Positions 11,166-24,327 of a stretch of 64,000 nucleotides of DNA are shown here, in pieces. Source of the stretch: Tolypocladium sp. Sup5 PDA-1. Its lineage: Eukaryota; Ascomycota; Sordariomycetes; Hypocreales; Ophiocordycipitaceae. The notes beneath the pieces are model-generated. The model did no database searches. It worked only from the letters and a program-made list of their open reading frames with translations, and was not told where the DNA came from. How positions within the stretch are numbered: position 1 is the stretch's first letter; each line of letters begins with the position of its first letter. The stretch lies in assembly GCA_000750105.3 (NCBI GenBank), contig JPHH03000023.1:124001-188000 (forward strand). Direction: 5' to 3'. The translations under genes and the position numbers were made by a program.

Positions 11166-12721
11166 TCTTTCCGTATTAAAACCTTTTCCCACCGCTGAAC
11201 CTAAATGTCTAGAACCACCTAGAAGATACTCTTACCCTACGTTAGGAGAGAAGCAAACTTGGCAGATTAGTCGGCTTCTTAGCTGACTGATCTGCCGCCT
11301 TGCTAGGAAATAAACTAACCTATATGTCCTTAGACTTAATCTACGTAAAATAACCGGGCTCTGGCTAGATGTCTCCTGTCTAAGTCTACTAAGGAGTTAG
11401 ACTATTAAAGATATACATGCTAGCCTTAACTTACGATATAAGATATAATAGTCGTTTTAGGAAATAGGGCCTAGAAGGGATCCTCGTTTCCGATGCTATT
11501 TTAAACGTTAACGAGGTATCGTTAGTTAGCTTCTAGGCGGCATTATTACTATACCCGCGTACGTAGCGGCTAAGGGCGGCGGGCGGCACCGCGCAGCCGA
11601 CTACGGCGTTGAGCAACGAGTAAGCGAGCTAGGGCGTTAATGTCAAAGCTATTGCGCCCGGGTACGTCGAGACGGATATAAACGAGGCCCTGATAAACAA
11701 TCATGGGCGGGCTAATGGTATCTTAGCGAGGATCCCCGTAGGGAGGTGGGGGATACCTAAGGACTTCATAGGGCGATAGTGTTCCTTGCGGGTGCAGGGA
11801 GTTCGTATGTTTCGGGAGAGCTCCTTATTATTGATGGCCCGATAGGCCGGTAGCCTACTCTATTAGAACGAGGAGCCCTTGTAATCTATAAGAATTATTC
11901 GTGGTTTTATCGGACCTAATGATAGGGGTTATTAGGGCACAATTACCTCGCAGGGACTTAATAGCTTGCGTGACGTTATTATCTTGCGAGTCATTGACCG
12001 GCAAATGAATACCGGGTGGGGGTTAGCACAGCTCTCCCAGCCCTCTCGATCCTCCACTTCATGGGGGCATTGCGATAGATCATAGCCTATCATAGCTTCA
12101 CCCGACACCCATAGGGTAGTTAATGCTTAGAGAGTCGGCTTACGTTTGCAAGGACAATGGTTTAGCAATCAGACCATATAACTACCTCTTTACAAACGTA
12201 CAAGCCGACTTAGTTGACACTTACAGTATCAATAGTGCGCTTTGTATACGGGACACGGATACACCCATGGTAGATGCCTATGATGCCAGTAGCACACGTC
12301 GTACTAACCAAAGCCTCGATTCTCGCCGTAATACATCCTCCAATACGCCCTCGGACGCGAGTGATTTTACGGATGGAAAAATCAGCCATTGTCAAACAGG
12401 TCGTCAATATCATTATTGCCTTCTCTAAGGAAAAGGTTTTAAAAAGTATAATAATCTCACTCGCCATGTAGAAAGACCTCATAGAAGAGCAGGATCCGCC
12501 GTCTTCCAGTGTCTCGATGGCCACTACCGGACACCAAGAAAGGCGCACCACAAAAGGCATCTCCAGACATGCAGGAGGAAGAGCATACTAAGGGCTTGTC
12601 TCCGTTGTCGCTGTGGAAGAATAGACGTCAACGAAAAGGATCATGGAGCAGTAGCAAGTACACGTTGGAAGTTTATAATGTAGAGAAGATTTGCTTGTAG
12701 AGAACCGTGCAACGAGAAACC
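11166..12721. other. AT-rich, stop-rich DNA without a recognisable gene
   Basis: TpA dinucleotides and TAG/TAA words are abundant, the composition expected after repeat-induced point mutation of a former repeat. I could not identify the source element. Open frames at 12123-12560 overlap on both strands and carry no motif. Confidence 0.45.
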
Positions 12722-15700
12722 CTAGTCCTGTCTATTCCACAGAGCCCGAAACTTGCCATCCACCCTTTCTAGCAGCGTCTCCGGCGCCCCTGTTTCCATA
12801 ATCTTCCCCCCTTCCAGCACCACGACCCTATCAAACTTACGCACCGTATTCAGCCTATGTGCCACCGACACCACTGTGTGCTCCGCAAACTCCGCCTCCA
12901 GTACCCGAACCATAACCTGCTCCGTGTGTCCGTCTACCGCGCTCATCGCCTCGTCCAGGACCAGCACGGCGCTCGTCCCGCGCCGCAGCACGGCCCGGCA
13001 CAGGCAAAAGAGTTGTTTCTGGCCTTGGGAGAGAGTTAATGTTGAGATGTCTGTATTGAGACCCTCAGTCTGCGATGAGATGGCGTCCCAGAGTTGGACT
13101 TTTTCGAGCGCGTCGTGCATCTGTTCTTCTGTGGGGGCGTCGTCGCCGCCGGCGAGCCAGAGGTTGGATCGGACAGTTCCTGGGAAGAGGGTTGGTTCTT
13201 GGGGGACGGAGATGAGATGCTGTCGCACTTCGTTTTGCTGAATATGTGAAATATCCAATCCGTCTATCGTGATGGAGCCGCTATCCACGTCGAGGAGTCG
13301 CAGGAGCGTGAGCAGCAAGGAGGTCTTGCCGCTGCCGGTTCTCCCACAGATCGCTACCTTTTCTCCCTTTTGAATCTTCAAAGATATTTGATTGATAGCT
13401 GGAGCAGCATCAGCTGTGTAAGATGCCGTCGCGTTTCGAAACTCTAGCTCGCCATTAGGCGGCCAATGCTGTGGTGGCTTCTCCTCTGGCTGTGCGGGAG
13501 GAACCTCGCGCGGAGTATCAGTTTCAAAGTCCTTGATACGTGCAAGTGCGCCGAGGGATGTCTCCAGAGATGTCCATGACGAGGCCAGTCCAGCAAGCGA
13601 ACTCCCCAGGCCCAGGATGTTAGTGAGTGCCAGCGCCATGGAGCCTTTACTACTCGCACTCGGAATGAAGACGCCCAATGCTACGAGCAGTACTGCAAGA
13701 GCCGCAACGTAAAGATCAAGTACTAGCGTGAGCCATCGCTGAATGCAATGTAGCAAGTAATGCGGCTTCTGGGACTCGTCTAGTAGCACTAGCGAGGACT
13801 GTCGAAAGGCACCTCGCCAACCAAAGGCACGGATCGTGGCAAGTCCATCCACAGTCTCGAGGAGGTACGTGTTTAGCGGCGCCGAGGCTTGAAGGTCGTG
13901 GTAGCGCAGCTGGCGAGACGTGCGCAGGTAGAACTTTTGTAGGAGGTAGACGAAGAGCAGCGTGAGCGGGACTGTCGGGGCGAGGTAGCTGGATCCAGGG
14001 AGGACCAGGATTGCGCTGGATACGACGGCGCGGAATCCTGTGGATGAACGTCAGTTGAGCAAGTATATATCTACAAATAACCATAGTCTGCAGCTGGGGG
14101 AGGTATACCGAACCACGTGGTTAATATTGCGGGAGGCATGTTGCTGTCAACAACTGACATGTCTTTGCTAAATCTGTCCGAAGCCTTAGTGTCTTGATTG
14201 AGGTAGAATCGTGTCTAGTGCTTGTCACGTACCGGTTGATCACATCGCCGGCATCTGTAGCCACAAAAAACGCAAGAGGAGCTCTGCGTAGCTTGTCAGT
14301 CCTAGCCAACCACCCTTGCATAGCAACACGTGCACTCACCTCATGACTGTTTGCAGTAGAGCGAGATGGACCCCTCGCGTGGATCTGAGCGTCACGTTGA
14401 CAAGAATATACCTGTTCCCGTTAGGAACATGACCATCTTCTCCTTGTTTCCGTTGCAGAAGCCATTTACCAGATGTCAAATCCCATGGTAATGACGCTTA
14501 TAACCTCAAGGGAAGCGTAGATGCCGTAGTAGAGCCCTGTATTAACTTCGCGAAGGCTTTCATTCGCCTCTGCCCACATCTTCATCCAAATGCCTGGTCA
14601 TTCATCGTCAGCTGCCCTCCCACCTGGACAATTTCACGAAAGATTCAATCATACTAGCCGCCAAGTTGAAACAAGGGAAGAGTAATCCTATCAGAAGATA
14701 GGATATGCCGTATTTCCAGCCAATGTGCTTAAAGTAGTACGCGTACAGCGACGGGTCGCCAGACTTTTGCAGAAGAAACTGCGCCTTTACGTCACTGTCA
14801 CTCCTTGTACCTACAGTGGCCTTCATTTCTGCTAGAATAGCAGTGTCGTCGTCACCTTCGGCGGCGGAGCTGGGCAATGAGCTTTCTTCTCTGGTGGAAA
14901 GGAGGTTGGAAAACTGTTCCACTTTGCTGAGTGCTGCAAAGTCTCCTTGGTGGGCGATCCTGCCTTCGCTTCCGAGAAGGATTATCGTATCAGTATCCCG
15001 AATGTTTGTTACTATCAGAAGGTTAGTTGATTGAACCATGGCGGAAACAATAACTCGGAAAACGTACAGTGGTGGGTAGCCAGAATGACCGTCAGCTGAT
15101 GCTGTCGAAGTAGCCCCTGGGGACCAAAGACGTTTGTCCAGATGTAAGCTTGAGTACCCCAGTTGAGGCCGCTTAGCACATCGTCAATAACCAACACACG
15201 CTTTCTGGAGTATATGGCGCGTGCCAGAGCCTGCACACATTAGTCAGAGTCATGATGTCCCCAAGACTCGGGGAACGCAATAGACTTACTACTCTGTGCT
15301 TCTGGCCGCCGCTGAGGGAGATACCCTTGGTACCAACAAGAGATTGATCGCCTTCCGAGAGCTCTGCAAAATCCCTATGCAACGCACAAGCCCGAATCAC
15401 CATATCGTACCATTGTTCCTCCATCGGCGACTGGCCGAGAATATTCTGCCGGATGGTCAAGTTTACCAACCACGGTGTCTGAGCACAATAGGCGATGCCG
15501 TCTATAGAGCTGTTGACATGTACTCGTCCGCTGCTCTTGAGCTCTCCCAGCAGAGCATTCAGCAATACAGTCTTTCCTGTGCCGACTTTGCCAACCACTG
15601 CTGTAAATGAGCCTGTAGGGATACGGATGTTGATGTCCTGCAAGATCGGTTCGTCCTCGGGCTTAAACCTGAAGCTTGCATCTTCGACGACAATGGCGCC

Positions 15701-17751
15701 GTTATCGGTGTTTTCCATCGGCGAACCGGTGCTATCCCTGTACGAACGGGAAAGTGCCTCGTCCGACAACTCGCCTCGAAACACCCTGGCCTCGTGGACG
15801 CCATCGAGAAACTCCTGGAGTCTCTCGAAGCACGCCAGTGACCGAACAATGTTGGGCACTGCAACGAGTATCGTTGCCAGCGGCCCAGTGATGAGCCCAA
15901 TGATAGCCAGTGAGGTAAAGATCTTGCCTACTGATAGGTCCGGCGCTCCTAAACCCGTGGCGAGAATAGCAATTCCGAACGCTGACATCGGAGCTAGAAA
16001 CGAGGGCATGTTTGCTGCAAGCGGTGAGTATGATGAATACGTGGTGATGGTGGCCAAGCTGCTTCTTACCGAAGACGTTCATGAGGACGATGAGCGTGCG
16101 AAACTTTGTGGAGTACCCTATTTCGCAAAGCATAAGGCCTTGGATCTTATCCAGCCAAGAGCCCACGACGCCTAGCATCTTGACCTCTTTCATCGAAGCT
16201 ATGATTGCAGACGTCGTCGAGACTCGTTTCTCTATGGCACCACTCCACATCTTTTGTGCGGCGGGAAAGCGTTTGGACAGCAGCGACATCAAAAAGTAAG
16301 AGACTGGGCAGAGTCTTGTTTAGAATCATGCTCATGTGTGCAAGAAATCCAAGCCGACTCACTAGCGATGACGATGAGAGGACCTATACTCCCCAGGCCA
16401 AGTTGCCTTTGTAACAGCCACACCGCCAGAACAACCTCGATAAGGCTTGCCCAAATTTCGTGCAAGGCATCGAATGAGCCGCATATGCGATTGACGTCGG
16501 AACTGATGAGTGTTAGTGTGGTAGAACCTGCTGCCGCCGTGCCGAGATCTGTTGTCTCATAAAGGATGAGGGATGAGAGGGCGCCGCGAATCATGGTCAT
16601 GAATCGATGTTGTTTGTGCTCGTACAATGCTCTTAGTAGCTAATCCGGCCAATGTTAGCTCAGACCACTGTTTCCAATGCGAAAAGAAGAACGAACAGCC
16701 AGGCCGCTATACACCAGTCCTGTCGCTGCTATGAGACCATAGCCAGCGTTTTTGTCTCCGTTCGATCCGCATCCATATACTGTATAATACGCATAATGAG
16801 AAACGGCTGAGACAGCTTCAACGCCGTTAGGCAAAGACGAGGGCCGACACAGGCCAGAAAGGCACCCCGAATGGTGTACAGCAAGGCCCAAAGCAGCGGA
16901 TATTTGCCCTTGTTCCTCTTGAGGCGCCACTGCACTCGGAGGCGGTTCAGGATCGGCTCCGACACCAAGTCTCCGTCAAGAGAGTAAAGGGTTGAGATGG
17001 AAAGGCTCCCTTTGAAGCCCGCGTACCATTAGAGCGTTTAGCCACCAGAAAAACACCCTGTTAATGATGCCGCTGGTGGCCTCTGGTCCGGCTTGCCGCC
17101 ACTTGGGCATGAGAACCGCGCGCTTTGCTCGAGCCTCTATGCATATCATGAGAATCTTTGACCCCAATATGGCTGTGAATACGGGAGCGATGAGACCCGT
17201 ATTGCCTTCCAGGAGCCATAGTGTGCGGCACTGCACCGCATCGAAGAGTATCGAGAAGCAGAGATAGACGGAGATTATGGACGACGGTCTGATGGATCGG
17301 CTGTGCTCCGTATAACTCAGAGTGCCGAGCGCCAGAGCATCAGCGATACCAAGCCCAGGTGCGGCCATTGAGGCGCGTTGGACGGGAGATGGTTCGCTGA
17401 AGCGAGTTGCCCACAGGACCAAAAATGGCAGTTGCAGCGCTCCAAACACAATGCATGGTGACTTTGCACTAGTCAACGATCGTGGAGGTTAAAGGCGGGG
17501 AGAAGTTGGGTTGCTCTCACAAGCTTCAAGACGACCAAAGACGTCCTCTGGACTTTGGGGCTCTGACCGAGGAGCTGGAGCAATCGAGGCGGCACTGCAA
17601 GCATCAGCAGAACCGAAGGCGCAACGGAAAGAAAGCATTGCTCAAAGAGTAGGGTGAAGTCGAATCTGCCACTGCAATCACCTGCCGCAGGCCCAAACGA
17701 GCTCTCGCAATCGTTCATCCCAGTGGCATTGCGTAGTGCGTAAAGATCCAT
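12722..17751 (-). CDS. ABCC (MRP-type) ABC transporter, with two single-base frameshifts
   Basis: Plasma- or vacuolar-membrane ATP-driven exporter of conjugates or metabolites. Twelve exons (17751-17521, 17461-16697, 16639-16363, 16303-16070, 16014-15290, 15230-15068, 15011-14655, 14593-14470, 14411-14340, 14283-14233, 14173-14109, 14037-12722) total 4,380 bases, about 1,459 residues, normal for the family. Order: N-terminal membrane segments (DFTLLFEQ), TMD1, NBD1 (Walker A GKVGTGKT, signature LSGGQKHRV, Walker B VLVIDDVLSG), TMD2, NBD2 (Walker A GRTGSGKT, signature LSQGQ, Walker B VLVLDEAMSAVD). NBD1 has Asp where the catalytic Glu normally sits, as is usual for ABCC site 1. Exon 2 is broken twice: one extra base in a CCC run (plus 16989-16991) leads at once to TGA, and one base is missing from an A5 run (plus 16749-16753). 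The two cancel in length. No other stop is present, so sequencing error and recent decay both remain possible. Confidence 0.85.
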
Positions 17752-18578
17752 CTTGCCTCTGCTGCCCGACCATCACAGAGTCGGGACGGCCTTCAATGCC
17801 AGAAATATTATGAACAAGTATGGAGGGGGTCTCGCGACACCTGTATGTACGGATTCGTGTGTCAGGTTCGGGGCCTTCCTCTTTCAGCTACGGACTAATT
17901 AATAATATCGGCTGCATATATTTGCACATGCTGGAGAGAGCTAGCTTGCTATTGCATTACGCGACTCGTTGTGCTTCTCCCGTTCGCCGTTGCCGCATTG
18001 CCAGTTTCGATCAATATATGGGCAGAGGATAGTAGCATAGCTATTGAGAAAAATAGCCTTATTGCCAAACTCTGCTCATTGTTACGTTGCTTGTTGCTGA
18101 GGCTCGTCAGACGGGACTCGAAGACAGCGCAGTCCTGTCGATTGCATGTGCCCGCCTGTTCTTAGACCCAGTTGGTGGCGTTGCCCGGACTTCAAACGTT
18201 GTTTTGCTGCCTCCAAGTTGTGTTGAGATCCACTCTAGCAACTGACCAAAGGAACTGGTCCATTTCCCGTCCATTTAGTTTCGCTCTTAGCTTTGCTTCT
18301 CCTCTTGGAACGATTCACCTGGATCACGTAGCCTTGGGCTGCCCCTCCTGGGGCCAACTAAGGGCATTCTACGGGTATGTATGCGACAAATTCCACGTAC
18401 GAAGTTTATCCATAGAGAGAGGGGTCATCCTCTGTGTGAGACGGTGATTATCAGTTAACTCCGACCGTTCCTCCCGCCACAGTACTTGAGAAGGCAAAAC
18501 TCGATAACGAGAAGCATCTAGTTCACAGCACCCATTAATAAATCGCATAGCCACATTATACTCAGCCAGATTTCCAAC
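17752..18578. other. divergent intergenic region
   Basis: This lies between the starts of the ABCC gene (minus) and the NmrA-like fragment (plus), so it should hold the transporter's promoter. No credible gene or repeat seen. Confidence 0.4.
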
Positions 18579-18780
18579 ATGGCAGCCGCAAACCACACTA
18601 GCAAGGTTACCATCGTCGGTGTACGTTGACATGACACAATGATCATCGTTAATAAGTAGGTCATCGGCCGGCGGCAACAGCGGCAGCTTCATGACCCAAG
18701 CCCTGCTCAAGACTGGCAAGCACGCCGTTACAGCCATCACGCGAGTCGACAGCCAGACCAAATTGCCAGATGGTAGTGGG
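18579..18780 (+). pseudogene. N-terminal fragment of an NmrA-like NAD(P)-binding protein
   Basis: The ATG at 18579 begins a Rossmann-type N terminus (SKVTIVG). After a possible intron with a GTACGT donor, a second piece gives NSGSFMTQALLKTGKHAV, then TAITRVDSQTKLPDG. This is the start of an NmrA/isoflavone-reductase-like protein (glycine-rich loop, then the first helix and second strand). The two pieces do not join in frame through any GT-AG pair I can find. After LPDG the homology stops and the frame runs into unrelated proline- and arginine-rich sequence. Only about 60 of the usual 300 residues remain. It is a truncated remnant next to the transporter and regulator. Confidence 0.7.
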
Positions 18781-19086
18781 AGAAACATGAACGGCAAAGC
18801 CCCACCCTCCATGAGACCCCCCCCGGACCGGCATCTTCGGGTGCTCGCGTCTCGGGCTTTCGGGGCTCGGGATGCCAGTAGCGAGCGGGGTTAAGCTCAA
18901 CCCTCCCAACAACCTTCTACTGTCGGATAAATCCGCTTGACCATTCAAGCAAAAGTGCAGGCCTGCTGTCTTTCCAGCAGCCATTATAGTGGCATATATC
19001 TTCTACGCGACATCCATTTCTAGCATTGCATTTATGCCAGCAATTAAACAAGTCACACTAGATTGCACGTTGTCAATTGACCGGCT

Positions 19087-21315
19087 ATGAATATGAATCC
19101 ACCACGAGGAATCAGTCGACTCAGACAGTCGGACAGAGCAGCGGGACGTCCTAGAACTGCCTGTCATCAATGCAGCTCGCTCAAGGTACATCGTTTCCTA
19201 GCATCTCGTTTCCAGGACTTTCCACGTTACTCCGCCACTCTTGTAGTCGCTGAAACGAAGCATAGGTACGCTGTACCGGCGACAGACCGTCTTGCTACAG
19301 GTGTACTCGCCTCCATCGCCGATGCACCTGGACCAAGGAAAATGCCCAGCGGATCTCTCCGTACCACGCGGTCTCCATATCCAAGCCCGTACTGAGTGAC
19401 ACTAGTTCGAATTCGACTGAAAATGCATCAACAAATGTCGGAATTCCTCCAGCCCTGCTTTCTAAGCTTGTGAGCTTGTACTTTTCCAATGTGTACAATG
19501 CGTCTTTGCTCCTTCATCCACCGTCCTTTACTCGGAGTATAGCAGAAGGTACTGCTAGCAAGCATGCCATTCTGAGCGTTTGTGCAATGGCCTCTTGGTA
19601 CGGGATGCCCCACTCGGCCTTATCTTCGTGTCGGTGCCTTTTAAGAACGTCTAGTAGCTAAGACCTGCTCAGCTTTTATGACGACGACAATCGGTACAAC
19701 ACCGTCTCGGAGGAAGGCTTCGCCCACGAATGGGCCCAAGAAGCAGGCCAACTCGTCTTCTCCCAGGTCGAATTCCCCACAGAAGAGAACCTCGTCACAT
19801 TTCTCAACCTGACCCTGTTCTGGTACAGCCAAGGCCAGTGGCAGCGGATGGTCGTCTACGAAGGCAATGCCACCTGTACCTTGCGCGTACTCGGCCTCGG
19901 CGCCAGCGAGCCCATCACGCATTGCGATTCGTTCACCGCCGAGTTGAGTCGTCGACGTTTCTGGGCGTGTTTTCTAATCAATCAATTTACCAACGGGGCA
20001 GGGTGCCTTGGAATGAACCTTGAGGACTTTGAAGGTATCCCGTTTCCATGCCATGAGCGGGACTTTGAACTTGGTGCTGTTCCAGATCGATACGCCGATA
20101 TTCCTGAACATGAGCGGAGCAACAGCTACTTTGCCGAGTTGATACGACTGGGCAGCGTTTGGTAAAGCTCCAACTTTCTCAACCAAGTGTCATTAGGCTG
20201 TTTTAATTTCTGATTGTTTAAAGGACATCTGTTTGCCGGCTGGCTCAAGGCGACAAAGTAGAAGTCGATCAGAAGTTATTGTCCATTCAAAAGCTAGACT
20301 GCAAACTAAGATCCTGGCGAACACTCCTCCACGACGATTTCGATTTGGACCGTGCGTATACCGAAACACCTTCCAAGCTCATTCAGATACTTTCGCTACA
20401 CATCATCTATCACCAAGTAATGTGCGTGCTGCACTCGTCGATAGTTCCGCTCTTCTCTTTGAACCCGGTAGCAGCAGGGGCTTGCGGCTACTTCCAGACC
20501 GCGTCCGCACAAACAGCCCTTTTTCATGCACGACAAATCTCGTCCATCTTTGTCAGATCGAACTGCTGGAGCTTGTCGCAGTCTTCTGGGTCTGTTGGCT
20601 TCGTGGGCTATGCGGCGTATTGTTCCAGCGCAATTCAGCTGCCGTTTCTGTGGTGCCGAAAGAGCAGTGTCAGGGAAAGCGCACATGCCAATATCAAGGT
20701 GAATTTGGAAGCAATACGTGCTGTTAGCAAACACTGGAAACTAGTGGCAGCATTGGTAAGCCTCGGTTCTGTCTACTGTCAGTTCAACTGCTGTCTAACC
20801 GTTTTGTCATGGGCGAACAGACGAAATATGTGCCGCTACTCTACAACTACCACAAAGGAATGGCGCATTCACTAGCGGACGAGCCGAAAGACTTGAATGA
20901 ATCCGACCTGAATAGGCACAGGGGCCTGCGAATTCGCGCCCGGGCCTCCATACTCGGTCACAATGAGATCATCTGGAGTAAGGGCAGGATTCCGAAGCCA
21001 GGCGAAGTCGATGACTTAGATCTTGTCGACGCTGTAGAGGAAGGAGACGGAACAGGCATTGCCCAGTTGGCATCGACCATGGACCTGACGTATCCAACCG
21101 GGACTTTTGAAGTTCACTTCGGAAGTACTGATTTCCATTCTCAAGACCTGGATGACCCGTCATTACTGCCTGCAGTTGCAGATGCATTCCCAGCATATCA
21201 AGAGTCTCTCAGCTTCTTGTCTCAAGTTGACTTTTCAATGTCTGATTCTAGTTTGGACTGTCCGACTCCTATATGTACATTTGAAGAAGTGTTCGGGCAA
21301 GGTTGTGGATTCTGA
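19087..21315 (+). CDS. Zn2Cys6 transcription factor with fungal-specific regulatory domain
   Basis: Nuclear DNA-binding regulator. Five exons (19087-19185, 19266-19597, 19673-20161, 20224-20755, 20821-21315) join in frame to 648 residues. The binuclear zinc cluster is complete across the first intron: exon 1 gives CHQCSSLK and exon 2 gives VRC, then TGDRPSCYRCTRLHRRC, i.e. the C-X2-C-X6-C-X6-C-X2-C-X6-C pattern. A central region typical of the fungal transcription-factor domain follows (SQGQWQRM, then GLGASEPITHCDSF, then ELSRRRFWACFLINQF). The C terminus is acidic (VDDLDLVDAVEEGDG). It is the only intact regulator in the island between the ABCC transporter and the S15-type hydrolase, so it may control those genes; that is inference from position. 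The short first exon and the low-complexity tail could be misjudged by a few residues. Confidence 0.9.
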
Positions 21316-21751
21316 GGTCCGGTGTGTGGATCGATTGGGGATAGCAAGAGACAAATGCAACCCATCACTGATGCAGTGGGCCTCGCTTGACATTATTCGC
21401 ATGGTAACACGGTATATCCCGGGCCAGAACCTGTTCCCCGTGGCCGCGGAGAACCCGTGGAGCTGGTGAGCTCCGAGGTCTCCACCGAGGACACGGGAAG
21501 TACGGGGAATTATGACCGGGTGTGGAGAACGTGGGGTTGTCAGAGTGGCCGAAGCGGCAAACGGCGACGGTAAATGTTTCCATTGGCTGCTCGTTACCAT
21601 CTCGATGCCAGCAGAACATGGCCTTGCAGCACTTCACCGTTTCACCTTGTAGATATAAGACCTCAAGTCTGACACTCAATCCCTCGTTTGACACGAGCAA
21701 CAAGCCCTTCAGTCAAGAACAAAAGAAATCCAAATCGATTCACAGTTCAAA

Positions 21752-23685
21752 ATGTCGGCTTCCACGCTCGATATGCCACGTCTCGGCAACGACCTGCCCA
21801 CAATAGACACGACATCGTACCCCTACATTTTCGAAAAGAATGTGTCTGTTCCCCTTCAGAATCGCAGCTTTATTCGCTGCAACGTCTACCGCCCCAAAGC
21901 CTCGGACCGGGATGCAAAGTTTCCCGTTCTTGCGACCTACGGCCCCTACGGGAAGGATGTGCATTTCCTTCAGTGAGCCTAAAGGCCTTGGGTTCTTGTG
22001 TGTGTTTTTACTGCGTTCACTAACTATGCACCGTAGATTTAACTCCTCAAGTTATGCAGAGCTGAATCCGGACCACATGTCTGATCATTCAGCTTGGGAA
22101 ACACCAACTCCACGTTACTGGACTGAACGTGGCTACGTCGTCGTTCGAGCCGATGAGATTGGAACCGGTCAATCCCCAGGCTTCCTCAACGCCCTTTCGG
22201 CCGCTACGATCGATTCATTCTGCGAGCTTATAGAGTGGACTTCCGAGCAAGCATGGTGCAATGGCAAGGTCGGGCTCTTAGGAATCAGCTACTTTGGCGC
22301 AACCCAATGGCAAGTCGCCGCCCGGAGACCCAAAGGTCTGGCTGCCATTATCCCATGGGAGGGTTTCTCAGACTACTACCGCGATGCTTGCCGACACGGT
22401 GGCATCCTGTCCAATGGAGGCCTGGACAAGATTTGGCACCGGCAGATTGGTTCAAACCAGTACGGCCTCCCGGGACGAGCAGCAAGGAACTGGGGCGACG
22501 ACACCATCGAAGGGTCGCTCTCGGAAAAGGAACTGGAAGCCAATCGAGCCATGATTGTTACCGAAGCACGACAGAATAAATTTCGAGATGAATTCCGCTT
22601 TGCCTCGGTAAACTATAACCTGGAGGACATTCAAGTGCCCGTTCTTAGCATTGCCAACTGGGGAGGCATTCAGCTACACCTCCGCGGCAACGTTCAAGGA
22701 TACACCCACGCCGGTTCACAGTTCAAGTATCTTCGCTTCATCGTCGGCCGACATGACCTCCCATTCTACTACCCCGAAGAGGTCAATATTCAGCATAGCT
22801 TCTTCGACGCCTTTCTCAAGGGCCACGACCGCGTGGGATGGTCGAGAAAGGGAGCTGTCCCTCCCGTTGACCTGATTCTGCGCAAGGGCAACGTCGGATA
22901 CAACGATCCCAAAGCAGAGAGCCAATTCCTCAGAAGGCAGGAAAATGAGTGGCCAATTGCCAGGACGCAGTATACTGACATGTTCCTCGGGCATGGCGGG
23001 AACTTGAGTTGGGACAGGCCGGGTGCCAATCTTCCACGCAAGGTCAAGTACGACGCCTTTACAACTGACGACTCGCGACAGTCTATATCCTTTACGTCAG
23101 CCCCGTTTGAAGCCGAGACTGAGATAACTGGGCACATTGTGGCTCACCTAAACGTCTCGGTAGGCCGCCGTCGCTGGCAGACTACCAACCCTTCGGACAT
23201 GGACTTGTTCTTGTCTCTCCGTCATATTTCGGCCTCAGGCGATGAGGTATTTTACACTGGGACGACGGGAGAGCCAGTACCTGTGACAAAAGGCTTCCTG
23301 AGGGTCAGCCTACGAAAGACCAATCCACAACACCCGCGGCATCAGCCCTGGCTGCCTCACCGAGATTACCTCTCGACGGACACGCTTCCAGTTGTGTCCA
23401 ATGAAGTATACGACGTGGATGTGGAAATATGGCCGACAAGTGTAATTGTTCAAAAGGGGGAGCGCCTAGTTCTGGATATTGGCTCGTATGAGTTGGCTGG
23501 CAGTGGGCTTTTCCAGCACGATGACCCGGTTGACAGGTAGGTCTCCCATAACACCTTGGAAGTGAACTTAATAGAGCTAACCGTTGAGCAGGTCTGAGAG
23601 TACTTTCAAGGGCGTTAACTTCGTGCATTTTGGGGCTGGTAATGACAACTATATCAGGCTGCCTATTATTCCTAATAGGGGTTAA
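21752..23685 (+). CDS. CocE/NonD-type hydrolase, X-Pro dipeptidyl-peptidase S15 family
   Basis: Alpha/beta hydrolase of the S15/CocE family, which cleaves esters or N-terminal X-Pro dipeptides; the actual substrate is unknown. Three exons (21752-21972, 22037-23536, 23592-23685) give 604 residues. Visible marks: the N-terminal strand with NVSVPLQNRSFIRCNVYRP, VVVRADEIGTGQSPG, and the nucleophile elbow LLGISYFGATQW with the serine at about residue 158. Next come a cap region, VGRHDLPFYYPEEV around the acid residue, and the C-terminal jelly-roll (YDVDVEIWPTSVIVQKGERL, then VLDIGSYE) ending in HFGAGNDNYIRLPIIP. There is no signal peptide. It starts 436 bases downstream of the Zn2Cys6 gene on the same strand. 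The last exon is only 94 bases and restores the family's usual ending. Confidence 0.9.
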
Positions 23686-23836
23686 AGCTTAGTTGGCTCA
23701 CGGATGGGCGGCCTGCGGCAAGTTCTGCGCACCCCGCCACAAGGAAACTACCAGCGCAAGTTAGGCACCGACCAAGACCAGTTGTTTGTTTCTATTCATA
23801 GCCAAGTTTAGGCATTGGAATTCCCTAGAAAAGCGC

Positions 23837-24319
23837 CTAGACGTTTACGAGATGAATTTCGAACCAACACACTGCTCGCAGGAATGCCTGAGCCTTTGCG
23901 AAACGCTGCATCTTAATCTTGGGATCACCTCGTACAGCGAACCTATGCTCGACCCCTGAGAAGAAATTGATCTGGTAATATTGCTTCGTCTGCCTTGGAA
24001 TGTCCGCGGACTCGTAACGCTTGGTGACGGAGAAGATATCGTCCGTTTCCGCCGCGGGGATAGACAGTGGCCCGGTGATGGAAGCCAGCTCATCCGACTC
24101 AATAACGGATGGGTGCGGAATAAAGCCGCATTGGATGCCATTTTTATACTGGCGCAAGACATACTCGAGTCGAAAATCAGCACGGCTATTTGACAAATGA
24201 CATCTATAGGAGGGTAGAGTACTGATTTTGGCGCCTAAGCAGTAACCAATTCTCTTCACACCCAGACTCTTCAGATATGTAATGCCACCGATGACGATGG
24301 GGTCGATTGCTTTGGGCAC
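23837..24319 (-). pseudogene. C-terminal fragment of a dienelactone hydrolase family protein
   Basis: The minus strand carries the second half of a dienelactone-hydrolase-like alpha/beta hydrolase: KSLGVKRIGYCLGAK with the nucleophilic Cys (GYCLGAK, apparently missing three residues usually present before it), a poorly matching stretch, then NGIQCGFIPHPSVIESDEL, SIPAAETDDIF with the catalytic Asp, and FSGVEHRFAVRGDP with the catalytic His. The N-terminal half is absent; the reading frame instead begins next to the truncated MFS pseudogene at 24402. An intron may lie after GYCLGAK, but its donor is poor. The fragment looks like one side of a deletion junction. Confidence 0.75.
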
Positions 24320-24327
24320 ATGCGGGC

